From NCBI GenBank assembly GCA_025058915.1, contig JANXEC010000001.1:14780-34963 (forward strand): a DNA stretch of 20,184 nucleotides, in the 5' to 3' direction. Below the pieces are notes generated by a model. The model made no database searches and was not told the DNA's origin. It saw nothing but the letters and a program-made list of their open reading frames with translations. Of this stretch, positions 15,701 to 20,184 are shown one piece after another. How positions within the stretch are numbered: position 1 is the stretch's first letter; each line of letters starts with the position of its first letter. The DNA is from Microcaldota archaeon (lineage in GTDB: Archaea > Micrarchaeota > Micrarchaeia > Anstonellales > J096). The translations under genes and the position numbers were made by a program.

Positions 15701-15829
15701 AAGATCCACTCTGAGAGGACTCAGTTCATAATAGTCACACACAGTCAAGATGTTGCAAGGGTTGGCAAGAACATAATAGGAGTATCAAAGAGCAAAGATG
15801 GTTCTAAGTTAGCGCAAATATCTCTATAG
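12776..15829 (+). CDS. smc: Chromosome segregation/condensin ATPase SMC
   Basis: Family role: dimeric ABC-type ATPase that organises and segregates chromosomes with ScpA/ScpB-type partners. Walker A GPNGSGKS is at residues 30-37 and the Q loop FFIMQGQVERI has its first Gln at about 128. Long Glu/Lys/Arg coiled coils span about 160-430 and 580-880. The hinge is at about 435-580 (GVYDLVINLISFDPKLRNAI, then GVRLLNIVVQDIEVAKRL), which separates SMC from Rad50. The signature motif LSGGERSLLGLLLIFA starts at about 929, Walker B PIAVFDEVDAALD at about 953-965, and IVTHSQ near 988. The length is 1017 aa against about 1150-1200 for most SMCs, so the arms look shortened. Leaderless start. The stop codon is 1 nt from the convergent tRNA-Asp. 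No scpA lies alongside. Confidence 0.96.
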   Translation: MRLKTLRLKYFKSFRDGNIVFNSDINVILGPNGSGKSNICDGLKFVLGERSLNNLRAKSSRDLIYQGAQEAHVEAVLDDNGNEIVLERIIRDDKNIYYINSKRLTYEEYINELSKLQLGNSYRFFIMQGQVERIIGLSKKERLQLLYDGAGVNQFENRKEEVIENIREVDQKISQLSLVVGEKIKYLEELKTEMERVERYREIQNRIDVLRNSIMYREYSSRIRTLENLKNKMDEIMNRQEEMKRKAEELRGKIDEINRERERITEELTSGQSSKALIELTEQQQALEKKREELMSYQRILFERNKMYNSMLSKRQELVSAIEALKSKVKNVDVDDIQKYLDELKIINTEKNTIESELANIMVKYREFTDLRSNIDELNRLKEEQARLSREIVESYRRDNELSKMLKEIDEELRRLEREKDTYQFQSNISALDTFVKDLKGNVEGVYDLVINLISFDPKLRNAIDAFGVRLLNIVVQDIEVAKRLRDIIKNTGLRLGRISIIPLDQLNVQSYRNVNIGLGLLKTHVQIDRGLERVLDYVFGDVVLVNDFDEAKKYIGKYRMVTLDGEFFDMTGVVSIGYQGSSVSAARVYAEIVKRIEELRTKKENVVAERERILSKISEMRERKAHVDSRINLMSVNISDRDLESMRDTIERLQRRKEELTRRGAEIEEMLGRYKERVKHAEEVAAYRRELELRSQELENLDRGIAELDAEIKELNLKIRQMSDEVRIAELSVAQKRRKYMEIDAKAKEKLEISKAKEEELKQLGIELQRVSEELAQMERLYYRYEKERSNIEVELRNISYRQDIPVIEGNVDSMKEELMKLEAELATFGNMNFKAKEMYEMLSVDIGELDQKISKLRQEKEELINIINELEAKKEIHFREFISRVNARFGELTQTIPGFGRADIEYTGDDVIISLTRDGKKVRLESLSGGERSLLGLLLIFAMNQENPLPIAVFDEVDAALDRMNKERLKEFIKIHSERTQFIIVTHSQDVARVGKNIIGVSKSKDGSKLAQISL

Positions 15830-15830
15830 A

Positions 15831-15902
15831 CGCCCCGGCCGGGATTCGAACCCGGATCACAGGCTCGACAGGCCTGTATGTTAGCCCTTACACCACCGGG
15901 GC
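15831..15902 (-). tRNA. tRNA-Asp(GUC)
   Basis: A 72-nt cloverleaf on the minus strand. It has acceptor GCCCCGG/CCGGGGC, D stem GTGT/ACAT, anticodon stem CAGGC/GCCTG with loop CTGTCGA (anticodon GTC), variable loop TGATC, T stem CCGGG/CCCGG with loop TTCGAAT, and discriminator G. It starts 3 nt after the end of tRNA-Ile and has no promoter of its own. Its 3' end is one base from the smc stop codon. Confidence 0.96.
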
Positions 15903-15905
15903 TTG

Positions 15906-15997
15906 TGGGCCTGGTGGGATTTGAACCCACGACCTACGGCTAGCTTAGACAGAGTGTCCTATAAGACCGTCGCTCTGCCTAACTGAGCTACAGGCCC
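15906..15997 (-). tRNA. tRNA-Ile(UAU) with 18-nt intron
   Basis: A 92-nt gene giving a 74-nt mature tRNA. It has acceptor GGGCCTG/CAGGCCC, D stem GCTC/GAGC with an AGTTAGGCA loop, anticodon stem ACGGT/GCCGT (closing T-G wobble), T stem GTGGG/CCCAC with loop TTCAAAT, and discriminator A. An 18-nt intron sits at the canonical 37/38 position. Splicing leaves loop CTTATAA, anticodon TAT, which reads AUA. The body matches archaeal elongator tRNA-Ile. A TATA box lies about 29 bp upstream, and the gene is co-transcribed with tRNA-Asp. Confidence 0.93.
15942..15959 (-). other. tRNA-Ile intron with canonical bulge-helix-bulge
   Basis: Intron GGACACTCTGTCTAAGCT (minus strand). Exon CTTA (positions 32-35) pairs with intron TAAG as the 4-bp central helix. 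The 3-nt bulges are TA|G and CT|A, with the cuts at the marked bars. The intron closes on itself through GACA/TGTC with a CTC loop. This is the strict hBHBh structure recognised by archaeal splicing endonuclease and it fixes the splice sites. Confidence 0.9.
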
Positions 15998-16021
15998 TGT
16001 CTATTCATATTCTGACATACA

Positions 16022-16030
16022 GTTTTAAAT
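16022..16030 (-). promoter_or_regulatory. TATA box for the tRNA-Ile/tRNA-Asp unit
   Basis: TTTAAA at 16024-16029, centred 29.5 bp upstream of the tRNA-Ile 5' end, the same offset as for tRNA-Asn and tRNA-Leu. Confidence 0.6.
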
Positions 16031-16052
16031 CTTTCCATGTTTTAGATCCTAA

Positions 16053-16511
16053 CAAAAACTTGAATTTAAATATATTTCCTCAGAGATAATCAAGGATCTT
16101 ATTATACGTAAAAAAGGAGAAGGTATAGCCGATTTACACAAGGCTCTTATTAGAAGTATTTTAAATGAATTAAGTGTACGTCCTACACACATACACCTAT
16201 TTCCTATAATGTGGAGAGAATTGATTGACAACATAAATTCTCTAGAACGGATGGATATCAAATCAATCGATCCAATCCATATTGTCAGCAAGCAGCCTAA
16301 TTCTGAGCATCGGCAACATAATAGAAATCCTATCCGTATAGAACACCAAAGTCCAAGACATAATAAACAACCGAAATTAGGCACGGGAGAAATGATCTTA
16401 GAAATATAGTGGGGAAGATTTTTGATGATGAAAAAATCCTGTATTGGTTCCTTTCGAAGAGAATTATGCAAAGAATATATTGGATTCTCAGAACAACCAC
16501 ACATATCCTAA
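16053..16511 (+). pseudogene. Degraded or startless reading frame of unknown origin
   Basis: An open frame runs from 16053 to a TAG at 16407-16409 with no ATG until 16209. The part before that ATG still looks protein-like (EIIKDLIIRKKGEGIADLHK, then ALIRSILNELSVRPTHIHLF), so a start seems to have been lost. After the TAG the same frame continues (CIGSFRRELCKEYIGFSEQP) to a TAA at 16509. Arginine codons include several CGT/CGG, unlike the AGA/AGG habit of neighbouring genes. The ATG-initiated 66-codon remainder (16209-16409) could be expressed but has a low-complexity Asn/His/Gln/Pro end. No family is recognised. It lies in the same frame as the ligase remnant downstream and may be part of the same decayed gene or island. 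Confidence 0.45.
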
Positions 16512-16547
16512 CAATCCAGAATCACGCCTAGGTATAACATAAAACCA

Positions 16548-16853
16548 TTGAGGTTGCCCATCTACACAATACGGAGCAAAAGATATCTCACAGACGATCA
16601 GGCAGATGAATTCTTCAAGAATAGAATAATAGTTGAGGAGAAAATGGATGGGACATACAGAATGTATAGACTAGAGAATTTTCTGCTGCACTTTGAGGAT
16701 CTACTAGAGAGAACAGAATCGAAGTATTTAGCAAATTAGTTGAAACATACCTCTCAGAATAAGATAGAGGGCGTTGTGTTCAAGATAGATGCTGATATCA
16801 AGTTGGATAGTGATGTAATTAACTACATTCTATTTGATTCTACACCCAACTAG
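16548..16853 (+). pseudogene. Remnant of a covalent nucleotidyltransferase (RNA/DNA ligase superfamily)
   Basis: A frame beginning at TTG 16548 encodes an N-terminal ligase-like stretch, IRSKRYLTDDQADEFFKNR followed by IIVEEKMDGTYRMY. KMDG (16641-16652) matches motif I, KxDG, whose Lys carries AMP or GMP in this superfamily. A TAG at 16737-16739 interrupts it. The same frame resumes and encodes KIEGVVFKIDADIKLDSD, in which EGVVFK (16767-16784) matches motif IV. Only about 40 residues separate the two motifs, whereas intact ligases have roughly 100 or more between them with motifs III/IIIa, so there is an internal deletion as well as the stop. The 3' end overlaps the convergent pilin operon by 24 bp. 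The exact family (Rnl2-like RNA ligase, capping-like or DNA ligase) cannot be told. Probably non-functional. Confidence 0.65.
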
Positions 16854-17261
16854 AGTGAGACTATAATATTCATAATCGCGATAGAACAAAACTCTGGTGA
16901 TTGAGAGACTCTGGTTTGATCCTCTACAATCATCACCGTACTGATATTGATTTCCATGTTGATATACTACATACAGGCTTAGATTGAGCCTATGTCTCAT
17001 GCTCAGACTTCCGAGTTTGAGATTTATGTTGTTTTGAGATTGGGGGTTCTCCCTGAGCATTCCTCTATCATCTAGTATCCCAACCACTGGATCCGATGAG
17101 AATAGCTCTCTAGATGCATCGTGGAAGGACATCTTAAACATCTCGTAATCATATATAGAACTTAGGTTGGAGGCATTCAGTATGAGTATTACAGTGCCAA
17201 CTATAAGGATGAAACCTACCACAGACATCATCAGATCAAAACTCAGTATCTGTCCTCTCAT
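16830..17261 (-). CDS. Pilin-like protein, last gene of operon (143 aa)
   Basis: Begins MRGQILSFDLMMSVVGFILI: a short basic leader ending in Gly, Gln at the likely +1 position, then one hydrophobic helix. This is the archaeal class III signal peptide processed by a PibD/EppA-type peptidase. The rest is a beta-rich exported domain with two Cys (DDCRGSN and VGCRIK near the C terminus) that could form a disulfide, and possible N-glycosylation sequons (NLS, NQS). I chose ATG 17261 over an in-frame GTG at 17270: it gives the family-like MRGQ start and places the AGGTGA ribosome site 5 nt upstream. It follows the previous gene by 5 nt. The 3' end overlaps the ligase remnant. A minor pilin or pilus-tip component is likely; the exact role is unknown. 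Confidence 0.82.
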   Translation of the reverse strand: MRGQILSFDLMMSVVGFILIVGTVILILNASNLSSIYDYEMFKMSFHDASRELFSSDPVVGILDDRGMLRENPQSQNNINLKLGSLSMRHRLNLSLYVVYQHGNQYQYGDDCRGSNQSLSITRVLFYRDYEYYSLTLVGCRIK

Positions 17262-17266
17262 AAGCC

Positions 17267-17272
17267 TCACCT
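17267..17272 (-). promoter_or_regulatory. Shine-Dalgarno AGGTGA embedded in stop codon
   Basis: On the minus strand AGGTGA includes the TGA stop of the preceding pilin gene and ends 5 nt before the ATG at 17261. It decides the start of the last operon gene. Confidence 0.75.
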
Positions 17273-17695
17273 TACATATACCGTACCATTCTCTATACTA
17301 ATTATATATCTCCTACCAGATACTAATGTTACTGTTTTGTTAGCATCACTTATGGTATACGAGAGTCTAATAGGAAATGCATAGGTTATGTTCCTACTTA
17401 ATATCACAAACACTGTTGCAGATGTATGATCATTATGAGATCTGTTCATGAATATATAATAATCATCTCCAGCTATCTTGGGGGGTAAGTAGAGCTCTAC
17501 ATAACTATTATCCCCTACTCTGTTCAGTGATGTGTACTTCGATTCTATGTAGTTATGGAATATATAAAGATTGTATCTCAGACTCTCTTTCTCTCTTTCC
17601 TGTATGTAGTTGAATATCATCAATATCACTGCAGCTACCCCTATGAGTAGGACTATATAGTAGAACAATCCCTCTATGCTAGCCTGTCCATTCAT
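17267..17695 (-). CDS. Archaeal type IV pilin-like protein, QASIE class (142 aa)
   Basis: Begins MNGQASIEGLFYYIVLLIGV. Cleavage after Gly would give Gln+1 and Glu+5 ahead of a 20-residue hydrophobic helix, the textbook QxSxE archaeal pilin N terminus. The remaining roughly 110 residues are a beta-rich head with sequons (NRS, NIT, NKT, NGT) and no Cys. ATG 17695 overlaps the upstream stop as ATGA, and AGGTGAG (17702-17708) lies 6 nt upstream. It is the best pilin signature of the five, so it may be the main structural subunit or a core minor pilin. The helix packs into the filament and Glu+5 normally assists assembly (family knowledge). Confidence 0.87.
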   Translation of the reverse strand: MNGQASIEGLFYYIVLLIGVAAVILMIFNYIQEREKESLRYNLYIFHNYIESKYTSLNRVGDNSYVELYLPPKIAGDDYYIFMNRSHNDHTSATVFVILSRNITYAFPIRLSYTISDANKTVTLVSGRRYIISIENGTVYVR

Positions 17696-18072
17696 CTAAT
17701 GCTCACCTGTAGTTGATATGCTGAGCAATTCACGAAGAATTTGAATGATCTTCCTCTCTGTGAATTCTGAGAGTTTGTGAAGAATGTAACGTTCTGAAAA
17801 TATACAGTTCCTATGCTACCATTCAGATAGTTTGAATTATTATAGAATTCTACCTCATCCCCAAAATCATGTGTGAATTCGGCTCTGAACCTTTGACAGT
17901 TGTGGTAAGATATTCTTTTGAGTTCCTCTACTCTGTTGTAAAATTCATACACAGATGCTGAACTGGGCTGGATATCTTGTTTCACAGCCAGAAAAGATGC
18001 AATTGCCATTAGAGACAGCATCAGTATCACACCAGCTAGCATTATCACCTCTATTCCTACCTGTGCTCTCAA
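17692..18072 (-). CDS. Archaeal type IV pilin-like protein, QVGIE class (126 aa)
   Basis: From TTG 18072 the protein begins MRAQVGIEVIMLAGVILMLS: leader MRA, Gln+1, Glu+5 and a hydrophobic helix, parallel to the next gene's QASIE. An in-frame GTG at 18081 would add three residues, but it overlaps the Shine-Dalgarno site GAGGTGA (18078-18084). The TTG lies 5 nt after that site, exactly as in the last gene of the operon. The exported domain is beta-rich, with two Cys (YHNCQRF and FVNCSAY) likely paired, and sequons NGS, NVT and NCS. Its 3' end overlaps the next gene by 4 bp (ATGA). Likely a pilin or minor pilin. Confidence 0.84.
   Translation of the reverse strand: MRAQVGIEVIMLAGVILMLSLMAIASFLAVKQDIQPSSASVYEFYNRVEELKRISYHNCQRFRAEFTHDFGDEVEFYNNSNYLNGSIGTVYFQNVTFFTNSQNSQRGRSFKFFVNCSAYQLQVSIR
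17702..17708 (-). promoter_or_regulatory. Shine-Dalgarno AGGTGAG
   Basis: Lies 6 nt upstream of the ATG at 17695, inside the preceding gene. It matches the archaeal anti-SD and supports coupled translation. Confidence 0.7.
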
Positions 18073-18077
18073 AGGAT

Positions 18078-18084
18078 TCACCTC
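18078..18084 (-). promoter_or_regulatory. Shine-Dalgarno GAGGTGA embedded in stop codon
   Basis: The last three bases are the TGA stop of the 499-aa gene. It is followed after 5 nt by TTG 18072, which supports that start over GTG 18081. Confidence 0.7.
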
Positions 18085-19577
18085 TGATTTGTGAGTAGAT
18101 CCTGAATACCCAAAACAGATGCTATTGATGTAGATATTTTGGTTGCATTCCTGTCATCACACTGACCCAATACTTTACAACCTGCTAATCCCCGAATCTT
18201 CATGATGTTCTGACCCATCCCCATCATTCTCTCATTTAGCAATGATGAAACCCCTGACATCAGAAAGTCATCTTCTATTATGAGTATATCTATTCCGTAT
18301 GGAGATCTAAGACGCTGGGCGTTGTTAAAGAATCTCTGAACATATGAAGGAGCATTGTTAGGTAGTTTGAAATAGTATCCACAATTCACAAAATCCCTGA
18401 TACTCTCTACCCTGTATAGAATCATAGGAGATGCATATTTACTCTCAGGCATTCCTATAGGATTGTTTGTGATTATTAGAATGGTCGGATTGTTCTGATC
18501 ATTCTCATCTAGGTTTTGGATCGTTGATGATACTGCAATCCAGTTCTTGTTAGTAGGATATCTAGATGGTAGTCTCTCACATCTATATCCGATAATGATT
18601 TGATTGCCATTCTCGTCATATCCGTACTCAGGTATCTCTTCATGAACAATATCATTGAATATATTCTCCTCTGTATCAACGCCAGGAGGTAATGGTGTTG
18701 GAATCGATGGATTGGAGTTTCTACATCTCTCAGTCGTTCTGTATTGGAAGTTTGTTATTATAATACCATCCACCATCGGATGATCTTTGTATTGAGATAC
18801 ATAACTCCAATCTCCTATCAGTATGTTCGGTTCATCTCTGTTCCTTATCTGGTTTATATCATTATATACCCTACCATACACCCAACCCTGACCGAACAAT
18901 CCATTTACAACAACACTTACTGTTGGATTGTCTCTAACTATTATTGTTGGATACATTCCTCTTAGATCTACTCTCTGTATGTGAGCATATCTCAGGAACA
19001 ATGGGTCTGGCATTCCATCTATTTTGAAATCAATATCCCTCCTGGATATGTTTAGGATCTTTCCACTCTTGTTGTAAACATCGTATATCTGGATCTCTAT
19101 GCTATAATTATATCTTAGCTTATTGTAATCCACCTGAGCTATTGAGAAATTACCCAGTATGTATTCCACTATTACCCCTTTAGTTGCTGCATATGCTTTT
19201 GTTCGGTTGATGAAACTCTTCACATTTATAGGAGAATTCAATCCTGAGTTTCCAACAAAGTACGATCCACTTGCAGAACCCTCCAACACAAGATCTCTAA
19301 GAATATCAGAAAATTTTGATTCTGAAAATGGCTCTGATATAGGATATTGCGCTGTATGATTAGTCAGTAGAAGTAGGTTGTATTTTATAGATATATTGAT
19401 TAGATTATCGATTAGATCTGGGTTGAATGATTCCATAGTGAATGTAATTGCCTCGGATCTGAACATCTCGTTGTAATGTTCGTTTATGTTTCTGTTCGAC
19501 TCTGCGTTCAGATAGATTGTGATAGATACTCCAACTAGCAGTAAGAATCCAAACAGAGTGTAGATATATCCTCTCAT
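18078..19577 (-). CDS. Large pilin-like membrane-anchored surface protein (499 aa)
   Basis: Begins MRGYIYTLFGFLLLVGVSIT, a basic MRG leader and a single N-terminal hydrophobic helix. About 470 exterior residues follow, many times the head size of the other pilins. The ectodomain has many sequons (NIS, NHT, NRT, NFS, NKS and others) and five Cys (TERCRNS, GYRCERL, NCGYYF, AGCKVLGQC), suggesting disulfides. A Pro-rich turn (IPTPLPPGVD) lies near the middle. No enzymatic motif is recognised. It overlaps the upstream gene by 4 bp (ATGA). A large minor pilin placed at a filament tip, as in adhesive pili, is the simplest reading. A signal-anchored surface protein assembled with the pilins is the alternative. 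Confidence 0.85.
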   Translation of the reverse strand: MRGYIYTLFGFLLLVGVSITIYLNAESNRNINEHYNEMFRSEAITFTMESFNPDLIDNLINISIKYNLLLLTNHTAQYPISEPFSESKFSDILRDLVLEGSASGSYFVGNSGLNSPINVKSFINRTKAYAATKGVIVEYILGNFSIAQVDYNKLRYNYSIEIQIYDVYNKSGKILNISRRDIDFKIDGMPDPLFLRYAHIQRVDLRGMYPTIIVRDNPTVSVVVNGLFGQGWVYGRVYNDINQIRNRDEPNILIGDWSYVSQYKDHPMVDGIIITNFQYRTTERCRNSNPSIPTPLPPGVDTEENIFNDIVHEEIPEYGYDENGNQIIIGYRCERLPSRYPTNKNWIAVSSTIQNLDENDQNNPTILIITNNPIGMPESKYASPMILYRVESIRDFVNCGYYFKLPNNAPSYVQRFFNNAQRLRSPYGIDILIIEDDFLMSGVSSLLNERMMGMGQNIMKIRGLAGCKVLGQCDDRNATKISTSIASVLGIQDLLTNQR

Positions 19578-20050
19578 CTGCTCACAATCACCTGAACATA
19601 ACCATAATTTACATAATTCATATAATTGTTCAACACATCACTTAGATTTCTTGATGAATGTACACTACATCTGTATATCTCTCTTCCATTTCTATCTCTG
19701 TTATTACAGGTCCTATAGTAATATTGAGGTACATCTGTTATCATTGATGTTATCTCTTGAGCTACTGGTATGGACGCAGAAACTACCACATCCCCTAGTT
19801 TCCCTCTGGAACAGACTCTCTGATCATTTAGATACACTTCGTAGCTGTATTGATTGGGGATAACTGTATTCAATAGGCTGCAATCAGCTCTGATCATGTA
19901 TACTCTAGCTGCATCCTCTGCAATCTGCTGTAGAACCAGAAGATCGTATGAGTAGGAAGAGTTCGAGATGTTCGAATAAACTAATATCGCAACCATTATT
20001 ATCATAATAGCTGCTATTGTTATGTCGTATGTATAAACTACCCCCCTCAT
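19574..20050 (-). CDS. Pilin-like protein, first gene of operon (158 aa)
   Basis: Begins MRGVVYTYDITIAAIMIIMV. If cleaved after MRG, the sequence aligns with QILSFD and YIYTLF of its operon partners (Ser/Thr at +4, Asp or Phe at +6), followed by a strongly hydrophobic helix. The exported part has four Cys (RADCSLL, RVCSRGK, RTCNNRD, YRCSVHS), probably two disulfides. ATG 20050 is leaderless behind a TTTAAA box centred 28.5 bp upstream, which makes this the promoter-proximal gene of the five-gene unit. No ATPase (TadA/PilB type) or TadC-like platform gene is visible in the window. A minor pilin is the likely identity, with moderate certainty because the Gln+1/Glu+5 signature is absent. Confidence 0.84.
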   Translation of the reverse strand: MRGVVYTYDITIAAIMIIMVAILVYSNISNSSYSYDLLVLQQIAEDAARVYMIRADCSLLNTVIPNQYSYEVYLNDQRVCSRGKLGDVVVSASIPVAQEITSMITDVPQYYYRTCNNRDRNGREIYRCSVHSSRNLSDVLNNYMNYVNYGYVQVIVSR

Positions 20051-20074
20051 TGATCTTATTTATACTTCATCTTT

Positions 20075-20082
20075 ATTTAAAG
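20075..20082 (-). promoter_or_regulatory. TATA box for the pilin operon
   Basis: TTTAAA at 20076-20081, centred 28.5 bp upstream of ATG 20050. No Shine-Dalgarno precedes that ATG, so the first gene is probably leaderless. Confidence 0.6.
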
Positions 20083-20118
20083 CTATCTTTTTTTTAGACA
20101 ATTATGAACACATAAATG

Positions 20119-20127
20119 TTTTTAAAC
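20119..20127 (+). promoter_or_regulatory. TATA box for the gene starting at 20148
   Basis: TTTAAA at 20121-20126, centred 24.5 bp upstream of ATG 20148. It is separate from the pilin operon box, which lies about 45 bp away in a 97-bp divergent gap. Confidence 0.6.
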
Positions 20128-20147
20128 TTTATTTCATAATAATTATC

Positions 20148-20184
20148 ATGGCAACCGTTGTTTTGGATCATGGATCTAGTGGAG
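20148..20184 (+). CDS. Partial CDS, possible actin-family ATPase N terminus
   Basis: A leaderless ATG opens a frame that runs off the window and encodes MATVVLDHGSSG. In actins and archaeal crenactin-like proteins the first strand and phosphate loop read VVxDNGSGxxKAG, and here VVLDHGSSG fits that phosphate-1 loop. Other ASKHA proteins (MreB, Hsp70, FtsA) usually have D-x-G-T at this place, so actin is the closest match. Only 12 residues can be seen, so the gene is well supported by its promoter but the identity is tentative. It is divergent from the pilin operon. Confidence 0.5.
   Translation, partial: MATVVLDHGSSG

Noticed and set aside
15906..15997. Reading the intron-containing tRNA as another isoacceptor by shifting the splice site
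   Set aside because: Only the 37/38 intron gives a full CTTA/TAAG central helix, two 3-nt bulges and a GACA/TGTC inner stem. The tRNA body also matches isoleucine tRNAs.
16049..16504. A 151-codon minus-strand open frame over the decayed region
   Set aside because: Its Cys/Ile/Leu-rich composition without domain-like structure is typical of an antisense shadow. The plus-strand frame gives more protein-like sequence and lines up with the ligase motifs.
16737..16739. TAG within the ligase-like frame read as pyrrolysine or programmed read-through
   Set aside because: The same frame is also broken by a TAA and another TAG upstream, and the ligase core between motifs I and IV is missing. Gene decay is simpler, and no pyrrolysine genes are visible.
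18744..18965. Plus-strand 73-codon frame inside the 499-aa pilin-like gene
   Set aside because: Tyr/Ile-rich antisense shadow. The minus-strand operon is continuous here.
20088..20095. T run as a transcription terminator
   Set aside because: It lies between two divergent promoters, where no transcript is expected to end, and is more likely plain AT-rich promoter sequence.
1..20184. CRISPR array, insertion sequence or transposase
   Set aside because: No regularly spaced repeats, terminal inverted repeats or transposase/integrase motifs were seen. The only strong repeat is the 88-bp pair inside a coding region.

Overview
The window looks archaeal and comes from a compact, AT-rich genome. The evidence is a GatE subunit, a PCNA clamp, an SMC ATPase, an initiator tRNA with an A1-U72 pair, a tRNA intron framed by a canonical bulge-helix-bulge, tRNAs without encoded CCA, and class III (pilin-type) signal peptides. 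Almost every transcription unit has a TTTAAA box centred 24-30 bp upstream of the start codon or tRNA 5' end, so most first genes appear to be leaderless. Genes overlap or abut, arginine is mostly AGA/AGG, and SMC, GatE and PCNA are all shorter than usual. A small-genome DPANN-type lineage fits, but this is inference and no 16S gene is present.

Layout: 1-500 holds tRNA-Asn (minus), a possible partial gene after it, a 49-codon leaderless ORF and initiator tRNA-Met. 551-9691 is one plus-strand unit of four overlapping or abutting genes encoding proteins of 946, 1096, 804 and 215 residues that I cannot assign to any family. The first three combine beta-rich blocks, Pro/Gln-rich linkers and helical domains. 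The second ends in about 500 residues of beta-meander with a C-terminal Phe. This cassette is the best candidate for an undescribed system. 9716-10195 is a PduO-type cobalamin adenosyltransferase. It converges on gatE (10190-11860, minus), which is divergent from pcn (11911-12594) around one shared palindromic TATA box. tRNA-Leu(UAA) and smc (12776-15829) then diverge from a 35-bp gap with crossed promoters.

smc is followed after one base by a minus-strand pair of tRNAs, Ile(UAU) and Asp(GUC), separated by only 3 nt. The Ile tRNA carries an 18-nt intron and an unusual anticodon for an archaeon. 16053-16853 is a decayed region in one reading frame with in-frame stops. Its 3' part retains the KMDG and EGVVFK motifs of a covalent nucleotidyltransferase (RNA/DNA ligase superfamily).

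16830-20050 (minus) is a five-gene operon of pilin-like proteins, each with a short basic leader and one N-terminal hydrophobic helix. Its members are tightly coupled by stop/start overlaps or by Shine-Dalgarno sites embedded in the preceding stop codon. It probably builds a type IV pilus-like or other surface structure. A divergent leaderless gene enters the window at 20148; its first residues, MATVVLDHGSSG, resemble the N terminus of actin-family ATPases.
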